Shown: positions 6,345 to 14,083, counted from the first letter of the stretch. The stretch: DNA of 18,811 bases from an uncultured Corynebacterium sp. (GCA_943913645.1 CALTYZ010000029.1:1-18811), one strand, 5' to 3'. Notes: generated by a model from the sequence alone, not told the origin. A program made the numbers and translations.

Positions 6345-8741
6345 ATGAAAACGAACCTCACACGTAATGATGCACAGGCACGCGCGCGCCTGATTTCTAA
6401 TGTTCACTACACCATCGAGGTGGACGTGACCGGGGCCGAGCAGTTCACCTCGCGCACGACGGTACGGTTCGATTCCGACGAAGGTGAGACGTTTTTCGAC
6501 CTGGTCGCCGATAACTTCAGCGCAACTCTTGACGGCACACCCACCCAGGGGCGAACCCTGCGACTAAGCCGCGGTACACACGAACTGATCGTCGACGCCA
6601 CAGTGACGTATAGCCGCACGGGTGAAGGCTTGCACAAGTTCACCGACCCGGTTGACGGCAAAGACTACCTCTACTCGCAATTCGAGCCGGCAATGGCAAT
6701 GAAGGTATTCGCCTGCTTTGACCAGCCTGACATCAAAGCCACCTACGACATTCACGTCACCGCGCCCGAGCACTACACCGTCGTGCTCAACGAAGCCACC
6801 ACTCGTGAGAAAAACACCTGGTCAACCCACATTGAATACTTGCTGTCTACCTATCTGATCGCCTTCATTGCCGGTGAATACGAGCACGTGAGTGACACCT
6901 ACCGTGACAGCAGCAACGGCAAGACAATCGAACTTGGCCTCTATGCCCGCGCCAGCCTCATGGAGCACTTAGATGCCGGGCGCCTGTTCACCCAGACCAA
7001 GGACGGCTTTGACTTCTACCACGCCACATTCGGGCGCCCCTACCCCTTCGGCGATAAGTACGACCAGATTTTCTGCCCCGAGTACAACATGGGCGCTATG
7101 GAACACGTCGGTGCAGTGACCTTCCGCGACGAGTACGTGTTTACTTCCGAGCCGACCCCGTACCGTCTCGAGCGGCGCAATGACACCATCTTGCATGAGA
7201 TGGCTCACATGTGGTTCGGCGATTTGGTGACGATGCAGTGGTGGGATGACCTGTGGCTCAACGAGTCCTTCGCCACGTTTTCCGCAGCGACCGCCCAAAC
7301 CGCTATTGGCCAATACCCCGAGGCGTGGACCACTTTCGCCGCGGTGGAAAAGGCGTGGGCCTACAGCCAAGACCAGCTACCGTCGACCCACCCGATCGCC
7401 GCTGATGCGCCAGATATTGAAACCGCTGAGCAGAACTTTGACGGCATCACCTACGCCAAGGGGGCAAGCGTACTCAAACAGCTGCAGGCCTATGTGGGCT
7501 ATGAGGAGTTCTTTGCCGGGGTACGCCGCCACTTTGACAATCACGCTTTTGCCAACGCAACCTTCGATGACCTGCTTGCAGCCCTAAAGCACGCCTCTGG
7601 GCGCGACCTGTCTGATTGGGCGAAGCAGTGGCTGCGCACCACGGGTGTTTCGCGTCTGTACCCGGAGATCACCAACGAACAGTTCACGGTTGTGCAGGAA
7701 GCCGATACCCTTCGCACGCACCGTGTTCGCATCGGGCTGTATTCGCTTGTCGACGCCCGCCTCCAGCGCACCCACCAGATCGAAACCGACATCACCGGCG
7801 CGCGCACCGACATCACTGAACTGGCAGGCGTGCCCCACGACCTGGCGTTGGTCAACGATGATGACCTCACCTACTGCCTGATGGGACTGACTCCCGAACA
7901 GCAACGATTCGCCATCGAGCACATTGGCGCTTTTGATGATTCACTTGCCCGCACCCTGGTGTGGTCATCGTTGTGGGAGTCGGTGCGCGATGGTCACCTC
8001 CCGGCGCGAGAGTTTGTGCAGCTCGTTGCCCGCGAGGCGACGAGCGAATCCCACCCCAGTGTGCAGGAGCGGCTGCTTGCCCAAGCCACGCAAGCTGTCA
8101 AGCAGTATGTGGATCCGGCCTGGCAGGCTGAAGGTTTCACACTGCTCAATGATGCTTTTCGGGGTGCGCAACCAGCGGCGGTCTTTGACCGGGCGTTGGC
8201 GCGGCTCGAGCCAAATGAGGCCACCACGACCTATTTCACCGAGTTGCTGAAAACCTCCGATAACCAGGAGATTCGCTGGCTGGCGTTGACTAACCTGGTG
8301 GCTGCCGGGGCGCTGGACCCGTCGGCAGCCGAGGCGGAGTCAGATGATTCTTCCGAGGGCGCGATCTCTCGCCTGCGGGTGCGCGCTGCTGCTGACAAGC
8401 GCTGGGCGTGGGACACACTGGTGAGCGAAGACCTGACCAATTTAGAGGCCCGCTACCTGATGGACGGGTTGACGTTTTTCGAGTCCGGTTTGGATGAGTT
8501 CACCCACGAGTACTTCCGCATCGCCCCGGCGTTGTGGGATCGGCTGACCAATGAGATGGCGCAACGCACCCTTGAAGGGATGTATCCAAGGTGGAGTGTG
8601 GATCAGGCGAGTGTGGATCAGGCGCAAACTCTGATCAACGATGCATCGTTGCCTGCTGGGCTGCGCCGCGTGCTGGCAGAAGGCCAGGATCGTACGGCCC
8701 GGGCGCTGCGTAACCGGGCTGTGGATCGCGCGGCTGGTTAG
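6345..8741 (+). CDS. pepN: Aminopeptidase N (M1 zinc metallopeptidase)
   Basis: Cytoplasmic exopeptidase that removes N-terminal residues from peptides; 798 residues, close to actinobacterial PepN. The catalytic gluzincin core is intact: HEMAH (H284, E285, H288) with the third zinc ligand E307 in WLNESFA, and the transition-state tyrosine is probably Y370 in GITYAKGA. The N-terminal beta domain is about residues 1-190 and the C-terminal ERAP1-like helical domain about 500-798. The substrate-anchoring motif reads GAMEH (250-254) rather than the usual GAMEN. A 15-base perfect tandem repeat gives SVDQASVDQA near residue 755. The ATG at 6345 is chosen because upstream in-frame sequence is not PepN-like and a -10 hexamer sits 7 bases before it. 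The stop overlaps the metB stop. Confidence 0.96.
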   Translation: MKTNLTRNDAQARARLISNVHYTIEVDVTGAEQFTSRTTVRFDSDEGETFFDLVADNFSATLDGTPTQGRTLRLSRGTHELIVDATVTYSRTGEGLHKFTDPVDGKDYLYSQFEPAMAMKVFACFDQPDIKATYDIHVTAPEHYTVVLNEATTREKNTWSTHIEYLLSTYLIAFIAGEYEHVSDTYRDSSNGKTIELGLYARASLMEHLDAGRLFTQTKDGFDFYHATFGRPYPFGDKYDQIFCPEYNMGAMEHVGAVTFRDEYVFTSEPTPYRLERRNDTILHEMAHMWFGDLVTMQWWDDLWLNESFATFSAATAQTAIGQYPEAWTTFAAVEKAWAYSQDQLPSTHPIAADAPDIETAEQNFDGITYAKGASVLKQLQAYVGYEEFFAGVRRHFDNHAFANATFDDLLAALKHASGRDLSDWAKQWLRTTGVSRLYPEITNEQFTVVQEADTLRTHRVRIGLYSLVDARLQRTHQIETDITGARTDITELAGVPHDLALVNDDDLTYCLMGLTPEQQRFAIEHIGAFDDSLARTLVWSSLWESVRDGHLPAREFVQLVAREATSESHPSVQERLLAQATQAVKQYVDPAWQAEGFTLLNDAFRGAQPAAVFDRALARLEPNEATTTYFTELLKTSDNQEIRWLALTNLVAAGALDPSAAEAESDDSSEGAISRLRVRAAADKRWAWDTLVSEDLTNLEARYLMDGLTFFESGLDEFTHEYFRIAPALWDRLTNEMAQRTLEGMYPRWSVDQASVDQAQTLINDASLPAGLRRVLAEGQDRTARALRNRAVDRAAG
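8595..8624 (+). repeat. 15-bp perfect tandem duplication within pepN
   Basis: AGTGTGGATCAGGCG occurs twice head to tail, in frame, giving SVDQA twice in the C-terminal helical domain. The two copies are identical, which suggests a recent slippage or duplication. Confidence 0.85.
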
Positions 8742-9913
8742 AGCTGGTTGAGTGCCTGGGCAAGATCAGCGATGAGGTCTTCAGCATCCTCAATCCCGAC
8801 CGAGATGCGCACCAGTTCACCCGGCACCTCCAGCGCAGAGCCCTCCACGCTGACATGGGTCATGCTTGCGGGGTGCTCCACCAGGCTTTCCACCCCACCG
8901 AGGGATTCGGCCAGGCAGAACAACTTGGTGGACAGGCAGAAGGTTTTCGCCTGCTCTTCGGTGTGGAAGATTGCAGAGACCATGCCGCCGAAGCGTTTCA
9001 TCTGGCGTGCGGCAACCTCGTGGCCCGGGTGTGTTGCAAGCCCTGGGTAACACACCCTGGCCACGGCGTCATGGCTATTTAAAAATTCGGCGACTGCCTC
9101 AGCGTTATCGCAGTGGCGCTCCATGCGCACCGGCAGGGTTTTCAACCCGCGGGCGGTGAGGTAGGTGTCAAACGGTGATGGGATCGCCCCTACCCAGCCG
9201 AAGAAGAAACGCAACTGCGCTTCAAAATCAGTCATCTGGCCGGTCTGATGGGCAGCGAGCTGGCCGTTTTTGCCGCACACCACCCCACCAATGACGTCTG
9301 AATGCCCGCCGATGTACTTCGTGGTGGAGTGCAGCACCACATCCGCCCCAAGGGTGAAAGGCTGCTGTAGGTAGGGCGAGGCAAAGGTGTTGTCCACCAC
9401 GAGAGCGGCGTCGTGTTTCACCTTGGAAATCGCGGCGATGTCAGCCACGTCCAGCAGTGGGTTTGTTGGGCTTTCTACCCACACCACTTTGGTGTTCGGC
9501 TGTATTGCCTGCGCTACCGCCGCCGTATCGGCCATGTTCACCACCGTGTTTTCAATACCCCACTGGGTGAACACTTGTTGGATGAGGCGGTAGGTGCCTC
9601 CATATGCGTCGCTGCCGAACACAATGTGATCACCTGGGCGTAACAACACCCGCAGGACTGTGTCAACGGCTGCCATGCCTGAGGCAAAGGCCACAGCGAA
9701 ATCCGCCTCTTCAAGTGCTGCCATGGTTTGCTCAAGTGCGGTGATGGTGGGGTTACCGACCCGCGTGTATTCGTATCCGCCACGCAATGTTGCCAGGCCA
9801 TCCTGGGCGAATGTGGTGGAGGCGTAGATGGGGGTGTTGATCGGACCGTAGAGACCATCCGGTTCATACCCCGCATGGATTGCCCGAGTTGAGGAGCCTG
9901 AGCCTGCAGTCAC
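8738..9913 (-). CDS. metB: Cystathionine gamma-synthase
   Basis: PLP enzyme that joins O-acetyl-(or succinyl-)homoserine with cysteine to give cystathionine in the transsulfuration route to methionine. It has 391 residues from the chosen start. The fold-type I features are clear: YTR (49-51) for phosphate binding, SDAYGGTYRL near 101-110, D174 in VVDNTFASPYLQQP, and the PLP lysine K199 in HSTTKYIGGHSD. The C-terminal CLAESLGGVESLVEHPASMTH and LVRISVGIED segments are typical of MetB and match what I recall of C. glutamicum MetB closely. GTG 9911-9913 is preferred: AAAGG lies 7 bases before it, while GTG 9946 has no ribosome site and falls at or before the expected transcription start. A lyase (MetC-like) role is less likely. 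Confidence 0.93.
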   Translation of the reverse strand: MTAGSGSSTRAIHAGYEPDGLYGPINTPIYASTTFAQDGLATLRGGYEYTRVGNPTITALEQTMAALEEADFAVAFASGMAAVDTVLRVLLRPGDHIVFGSDAYGGTYRLIQQVFTQWGIENTVVNMADTAAVAQAIQPNTKVVWVESPTNPLLDVADIAAISKVKHDAALVVDNTFASPYLQQPFTLGADVVLHSTTKYIGGHSDVIGGVVCGKNGQLAAHQTGQMTDFEAQLRFFFGWVGAIPSPFDTYLTARGLKTLPVRMERHCDNAEAVAEFLNSHDAVARVCYPGLATHPGHEVAARQMKRFGGMVSAIFHTEEQAKTFCLSTKLFCLAESLGGVESLVEHPASMTHVSVEGSALEVPGELVRISVGIEDAEDLIADLAQALNQL

Positions 9914-9946
9914 TGCATTACCTTTCGTCGCATGTCGTTCTTGCAC

Positions 9947-9952
9947 ACACTA
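9947..9952 (-). promoter_or_regulatory. Candidate -10 of metB
   Basis: TAGTGT on the minus strand. Transcription from about 9940 would give a leader of roughly 27 bases that contains the AAAGG ribosome site. No clear -35 is visible. Confidence 0.4.
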
Positions 9953-9966
9953 GACCAAGCGGTTCA
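9951..9966 (-). promoter_or_regulatory. McbR-like operator at the metB promoter
   Basis: On the plus strand TAGAC, 6 bases and GTTCA. The McbR operator known from C. glutamicum methionine/sulfur genes is TAGAC-N6-GTCTA. Here the first half is perfect, the spacing is right and the second half matches 3 of 5. It overlaps the metB -10, a position suited to repression. No McbR gene is in this window. Confidence 0.45.
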
Positions 9967-9974
9967 TTTGCGGG

Positions 9975-9980
9975 TAGTTT
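9975..9980 (+). promoter_or_regulatory. Leaderless -10 of glbO
   Basis: TAGTTT, 7 bases before the glbO ATG, with no ribosome site between. Confidence 0.5.
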
Positions 9981-9987
9981 AGTGCTA

Positions 9988-10425
9988 ATGGAACTCATCC
10001 CAGCACACACCCCACCGCCACCCGAGGAGCATTCGCTTTATGACGCTCTCGGCGGCGAACCTTTTTTCACCGCCCTCGTTGCCGGCTTCTACGACCAGGT
10101 CAAACGCGATGACCTCATCGGTCCGATGTACCCGCAGGACGACTGGGCGGGGGCAGAAGACCGCTTGCGTTGGTTTCTCACCCAGTACTGGGGTGGGCCG
10201 CGCACCTACCAAAAAGAGCGCGGTAACCCAATGTTGCGGCGCCGCCACTTCCCCTTCCCCATCGGCGAGCGCGAGGCCGAGCGGTGGTTAGAGCTGATGG
10301 AAAACTCCCTCGACCAGTTCGACGCCGAGGCGCTGCCACCTGCATACCGCGCCCAGTTGTTCAACCACATGCAGCGGGTTGCCTACATGATGATCAACCA
10401 GCCCACTGATCAATCACCCCAGTAA
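9988..10425 (+). CDS. glbO: Truncated hemoglobin, group II (trHbO)
   Basis: Heme globin of the 2-on-2 fold, 145 residues, with a 12- to 15-residue N-terminal extension (Pro-rich) relative to M. tuberculosis GlbO. Group II markers are present: Tyr B10 (Y35 in GFYDQV), Tyr CD1 (Y48 in PMYPQDD), the FLTQYWGGPRTY segment, proximal His F8 (H87 in RRRHFPF) and Trp G8 (W100 in AERWLELM). Family members bind O2 with high affinity and are linked to oxygen or NO/peroxide handling and interaction with respiratory membranes; the exact role here is not shown. It diverges from metB over 74 bases and ends one base from the stop of the next convergent gene. Confidence 0.95.
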   Translation: MELIPAHTPPPPEEHSLYDALGGEPFFTALVAGFYDQVKRDDLIGPMYPQDDWAGAEDRLRWFLTQYWGGPRTYQKERGNPMLRRRHFPFPIGEREAERWLELMENSLDQFDAEALPPAYRAQLFNHMQRVAYMMINQPTDQSPQ

Positions 10426-10426
10426 G

Positions 10427-11068
10427 TCAACCTAGTAAAGCAAAGCCCTGGTTGTAATACACCGAACCAAAGGGAGCGTCTAAGCGGATCCACCTGCCCG
10501 CAGTGGCGATGCGCAGGTGGCGCGGTAGCTCAATCGGTGCCGCAGCGTTTGGGATAAGCCCCAGCGCAGTACAGGCAAAGACCATCCTCATTGGGATTTC
10601 CACTGGCTGATCAGACTCGGTCGCTACCGTGAGCACAATCCCGTTCAGCAGCGACTTCGGTGGCCCAGCGGGGCCGGAAAACTGTCGGGCGAGTGAGCGG
10701 CCCTCGTTCGCCAGCTGCTGAGCCACCGCCACCGGCACAGTGTCGCGCTCGACAAAACCCCCAGCAGGCGGTAACGCGCCGGGCCAGGTGGCGTCAAGAC
10801 GCGGGCCGATCTTTCGCGGCCCATCGCATGGTGCATCTCGTAGCATGTTCAGCAGCTGGCGGGCGGCGACGACCGCGCCGCCGCGAGAGACCACCCCCTC
10901 AATCCGGCGGGCCGCGATACATCCGAAAGGTGTGGTGACAAAGACGTCAACGTGGCCGCCGTCAAGGACTTGAAAGCGGGCAGTCGCCATGTCGTCGAGG
11001 CCAACTGCTCTGCTCAGAAGCGCAGTCAGCCCCCGAGCTCCCGCAGAAACGTCGAGGGTGACCACCAT
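10427..11068 (-). CDS. Conserved actinobacterial protein of unknown function (Rv2474c-like)
   Basis: A 213-residue protein without recognised catalytic motifs. By position and general character it corresponds to M. tuberculosis Rv2474c, which sits next to the thioesterase Rv2475c; I recall no known function. No signal peptide or membrane helix is evident. Features include an Ala/Gly-rich N-terminal helix, GFVERDTVPVAVAQQLANEG around 104-123 and LPRHLRIATAGRWIRLDAPF near 181-200. ATG 11066-11068 is chosen: it follows the thioesterase stop (11079-11081) by 10 bases, and AAGGCG precedes it by 4 bases. In-frame sequence further upstream would overlap the thioesterase. It is co-transcribed with the thioesterase, so a role in acyl-CoA metabolism is possible but only inferred from location. 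Confidence 0.82.
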   Translation of the reverse strand: MVVTLDVSAGARGLTALLSRAVGLDDMATARFQVLDGGHVDVFVTTPFGCIAARRIEGVVSRGGAVVAARQLLNMLRDAPCDGPRKIGPRLDATWPGALPPAGGFVERDTVPVAVAQQLANEGRSLARQFSGPAGPPKSLLNGIVLTVATESDQPVEIPMRMVFACTALGLIPNAAAPIELPRHLRIATAGRWIRLDAPFGSVYYNQGFALLG

Positions 11069-11078
11069 TTTCGCCTTG

Positions 11079-11528
11079 TTACTGCCCGCCGCCGGTGGCT
11101 GGGTCGCCACTCGTCGCAGTTTGGGCGAGAATGCCGATCTCCTTGTTTGTAATCTCACGTGGCGAGGTGGTTGCAGTATCGACGGCGACTTGAACGCATT
11201 CGATCACACAGCACACTCGGCCTTGGGCATCTTTGATTTCCTGACGGGTGGTAAATGAGGTGTTCCCCAAGCGGACCACCTGGGTTTCTACGGTTGCTTC
11301 GACCGTGTTCGGCAACAGGGGGCGGATGTAATCCGCTTCAATGCGCCGCACGAACACCACGAACTCGTGGCCCTTTGAGTAGAAAAACTCGTGGGCGAAT
11401 GCGAGGCGAGCTTCTTGGGCAAGCTCAATATAAGCGGAGTTGGTCACGTGCCCGTAGCGGTCGAAATCACCCCAGCGAACTGGGATTGTGTGTACATGGA
11501 CGTTGTCTACAACATCTGCTTCAGCCAT
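11079..11528 (-). CDS. Acyl-CoA thioesterase, hotdog fold (4HBT-like, Rv2475c-like)
   Basis: Predicted cytoplasmic hydrolase of acyl-CoA thioesters, 149 residues. The 4HBT-type signature is clear: VRWGDFDRYGHVTNSAYIEL at about 17-36, with D23 in the position of the catalytic Asp and H27 and N30 conserved. A second strand set includes IEADYIRPLLPNTVEATVE and VVRLGNTSFTTRQEI. The substrate cannot be told from sequence; FadM/YbgC-type medium- or long-chain acyl-CoA is usual. The ATG at 11526-11528 has only a distant AAGGG (12 bases) and no 7-base leaderless hexamer. The downstream gene starts 10 bases after its stop. In M. tuberculosis gdh lies between this gene and ettA; here there are 142 bases without a gene. 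Confidence 0.9.
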   Translation of the reverse strand: MAEADVVDNVHVHTIPVRWGDFDRYGHVTNSAYIELAQEARLAFAHEFFYSKGHEFVVFVRRIEADYIRPLLPNTVEATVETQVVRLGNTSFTTRQEIKDAQGRVCCVIECVQVAVDTATTSPREITNKEIGILAQTATSGDPATGGGQ

Positions 11529-11670
11529 TGAAGTTTCACACCCTTGTTCGTTTTGCTACTTGCCGATACCGGCCAACCCTACTCGCGCTACGAGACCCCC
11601 GCCTGGGCAAACTCGATGCGCTGTCACGCAGGCTGGCTCACAGGCTCACAGTGCTGCTGTCACAGTGCGG

Positions 11671-13341
11671 CTAGCGGGTGAGCTTGCGGTGCGTGACGCG
11701 CGAAGGCTTTGCGGCTTCCTCACCGAGGCGCTCAACCTTGTTGCGCTCATAGTCGCCGAAGTTGCCCTCGAACCAGAACCACTTGCCTTCCTCGATGTTG
11801 CCTTCCCACGCGAGGATATGCGTGCAGGTGCGGTCCAAGAACCAGCGGTCGTGGGAGATGACTACTGCGCAACCCGGGAAGCTTTGCAGCGCGTTTTCTA
11901 GCGAACCGAGCGTTTCCACATCGAGGTCGTTGGTCGGCTCGTCGAGGAGAATCAAGTTCCCGCCCTGCTTGAGGGTAAGCGCGAGGTTAAGCCGGTTGCG
12001 CTCACCACCAGAGAGCACCTTAGACGGTTTTTGCTGATCCGGACCCTTGAACCCGAAGGCCGACAGGTAGGCACGTGAGGGCATTTCGTTTTGCCCGACG
12101 TGGATATAGTCCAACCCGTCGGAGACGACCTCCCACACCGTTTTCTCCGGGTCAATATTGGCGCGGTTTTGGTCAACGTAGGACAGCTGGACAGTATCGC
12201 CCACCTCAACCGTTCCGCTATCAGGCTGCTCTAGGCCCACAATGGTCTTAAACAGTGTGGTCTTGCCGACACCGTTGGGGCCAATCACACCGACGATGCC
12301 GTTGCGCGGCAGCGTGAACGTGAGGTCTTTGATCAACACACGGCCGTCGAAACCTTTATTCAAGTCAGCAACTTCAACGACCTTGTTGCCCAGTCGCGGC
12401 GGGGTCGGAATCTGAATCTCTTCAAAGTCGAGCTGTTTGTACTGCTCCGCCTCGGCCGCCATCTCCTCATAGCGCTCCAGTCGGGCCTTGTTCTTCGCCT
12501 GGCGTGCCTTCGGGGAGGAGCGCACCCATTCCAGCTCGTTTTTCAGACGCTTCTGCAGCTTCTGGTCCTTCTTGCCGGCGACTTCGAGACGTTCAGCCTT
12601 CTTTTCCAAGTAGGTGGAGTAGTTACCCTCATAGGGGTAGAGCTTTCCGCGGTCAACCTCGCAAATCCACTCAGCAACGTTGTCGAGGAAGTAGCGGTCG
12701 TGCGTGATCGCCAGTACCGCGCCCGGATAAGACTGCAGGTGCTTTTCCAACCACAGCACCGATTCAGCGTCGAGGTGGTTCGTTGGCTCGTCTAAAAGCA
12801 GCAGATCCGGCTCTGAAAGCAACAGTTTCGCCAGTGCCACGCGGCGGCGCTCACCACCGGACAAGTTCGTCACCGGCGAGTCCGAAGGCGGGCAGCGCAG
12901 CGCCTCCATTGCTTGTTCGATCTTCGAATCAACTTCCCAGGCATCCGCAGCGTCGAGCTCTTCTTGGAGTTTGCCCATCTCTTCCATGAGCTCATCGGAA
13001 TAGTTCGTCGCCATCTCCTCGGCGATCTCTTCGAAGCGCTGCTTCTTGGCGAAGATTTCTCCGAGCCCCTCCTCAACGTTCTCACGAACTGTTTTTTCCT
13101 CATTCAAGGGAGGCTCCTGCAGCAAGATGCCAACCGTGGCGCCTGGCTGCAGAAACGCTTCGCCGTTATTCGGCTGGTCAATGCCCGCCATGATTTTGAG
13201 TAACGACGATTTACCCGCACCGTTCGGGCCCACAACACCAATCTTGGCGCCAGGATAAAAGGCCATAGTGACGTTGTCCAAAATGACCTTGTCGCCGATT
13301 GCACGGCGCACATTTTTCATCGTGTAGATGAACTCAGCCAC
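11671..13341 (-). CDS. ettA: ABC-F protein, energy-dependent translational throttle EttA
   Basis: Ribosome-binding ABC-F ATPase without membrane domains. E. coli EttA binds the E site and gates the first peptide bonds according to ATP/ADP level. The 556 residues match the family (555 in E. coli). Walker A1 GPNGAGKS (39-46 approx.), signature LSGGE (160-164), Walker B/H-region LLLLDEPTNHLD to 191, the P-site tRNA interaction motif linker (about 240-305, with RSSPKARQAKNKAR), Walker A2 GPNGVGKT (354-361), signature LSGGE (443-447) and DEPTNDLD to 474 are all intact. It starts at GTG with AAGGGG (13349-13354) seven bases upstream. It corresponds to M. tuberculosis Rv2477c. Confidence 0.96.
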   Translation of the reverse strand: MAEFIYTMKNVRRAIGDKVILDNVTMAFYPGAKIGVVGPNGAGKSSLLKIMAGIDQPNNGEAFLQPGATVGILLQEPPLNEEKTVRENVEEGLGEIFAKKQRFEEIAEEMATNYSDELMEEMGKLQEELDAADAWEVDSKIEQAMEALRCPPSDSPVTNLSGGERRRVALAKLLLSEPDLLLLDEPTNHLDAESVLWLEKHLQSYPGAVLAITHDRYFLDNVAEWICEVDRGKLYPYEGNYSTYLEKKAERLEVAGKKDQKLQKRLKNELEWVRSSPKARQAKNKARLERYEEMAAEAEQYKQLDFEEIQIPTPPRLGNKVVEVADLNKGFDGRVLIKDLTFTLPRNGIVGVIGPNGVGKTTLFKTIVGLEQPDSGTVEVGDTVQLSYVDQNRANIDPEKTVWEVVSDGLDYIHVGQNEMPSRAYLSAFGFKGPDQQKPSKVLSGGERNRLNLALTLKQGGNLILLDEPTNDLDVETLGSLENALQSFPGCAVVISHDRWFLDRTCTHILAWEGNIEEGKWFWFEGNFGDYERNKVERLGEEAAKPSRVTHRKLTR

Positions 13342-13364
13342 AAAAAATCCCCTTGATTGAGCGA

Positions 13365-13370
13365 ACTATA
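13365..13370 (-). promoter_or_regulatory. Candidate -10 of ettA
   Basis: TATAGT on the minus strand, in the 121-base gap between ssb and ettA. It would give a leader of about 17 bases that includes the AAGGGG ribosome site. The -35 is weak. Confidence 0.45.
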
Positions 13371-13462
13371 AATGCATCACACAGGGTACCTCACGCATAT
13401 GTGCCCGCCCAGCTCGTGGGGTCGAGCACATCCCCGGTCAACGGCGTCTTTAGACGGTGCTT

Positions 13463-14026
13463 TTAGAAGGGTGCAGGCGCGTGCGATGCGGACGCCAGTG
13501 CGGTTGTGTCCTCGGTCGAGGAATCGCCGTCAAACGCGGCAGGCTCACACGTCTCATCCGGATCGAAGCCGTCCGCAGATTGCACTGACAGTGGCTTGTG
13601 TCCAGGCAAGGTATTAGACACGCTTGTCGTTTTCACCGAGTTGACCTGGAAGTGAGACAAATCGAAGGAAACCTGCGTGGCCTTGAGCATGATCTTTGAG
13701 CGAATCTGGCTGTCTGCATCACCCGCACCGTCAGTGCGACGCTCCTGCCAAGATTCCGTGACGAGTTTTCCAGTGACAGTAACGGGGTGGCCCTTGCGCA
13801 GAGACACACGTGTGTTGGCGGCGAGTTCTCCCCAGCAGTCAACGTCGATATAGAGCTGGTCGGTGTCCTCCCAAATCTCCTTGCCGTTGTGATCCAGCTG
13901 CCCGGTTGGGCGGCGCTTTGAGGAGGCAAGACGGAATTTGGTCAGCTGGGTCTGGGTCTCTTCGAAACGGGTGTAATGCGGGTCTGCGGTGAGGTTTCCT
14001 TGGATGGTGACAAATGTGGTGCCCAC
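13463..14026 (-). CDS. ssb: Single-stranded DNA-binding protein paralogue
   Basis: 187 residues with an OB-fold domain at 1-122: the N-terminus MGTTFVTIQGNLTADP, then FRLASSKRR, a WEDTDQLYIDVDCWGELAANT segment and HPVTVTGKLVTESWQE, all SSB family features. The synteny with M. tuberculosis Rv2478c and the divergent tail point to the second, accessory SSB rather than the essential one next to rpsF/rpsR. The tail (123-187) lacks Gly/Gln repeats; it has a short acidic patch (DGDSSTED) and ends in APAPF, keeping only the final Pro-Phe of the canonical DDDIPF tip. GTG 14024-14026 is chosen because the purine run AAAGGGGGG ends 6 bases before it. In-frame codons upstream are not conserved-looking. 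Confidence 0.88.
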   Translation of the reverse strand: MGTTFVTIQGNLTADPHYTRFEETQTQLTKFRLASSKRRPTGQLDHNGKEIWEDTDQLYIDVDCWGELAANTRVSLRKGHPVTVTGKLVTESWQERRTDGAGDADSQIRSKIMLKATQVSFDLSHFQVNSVKTTSVSNTLPGHKPLSVQSADGFDPDETCEPAAFDGDSSTEDTTALASASHAPAPF

Positions 14027-14056
14027 GACGGGCCCCCCTTTCCATATCTGTGAACA

Positions 14057-14083
14057 TTTCGTGCGAACTATCATTACACGAAA
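14057..14083. repeat. Inverted repeat in the ssb leader
   Basis: TTTCGTG (14057-14063) and CACGAAA (14077-14083) form a perfect 7-base inverted repeat with a 13-base spacer, 31 bases upstream of the ssb start. It could be an operator; it does not match the actinobacterial LexA box. Confidence 0.5.

Noticed and set aside
9914..9987. SAM riboswitch upstream of metB
   Set aside because: The whole divergent gap is 74 bases and is filled by two promoters; there is no space for an aptamer and no matching stems.
11640..11670. CACAGTG direct repeats after ettA as terminator or GlxR site
   Set aside because: The two copies are direct, not inverted, and do not match TGTGA-N6-TCACA; stems are too short for a terminator call.
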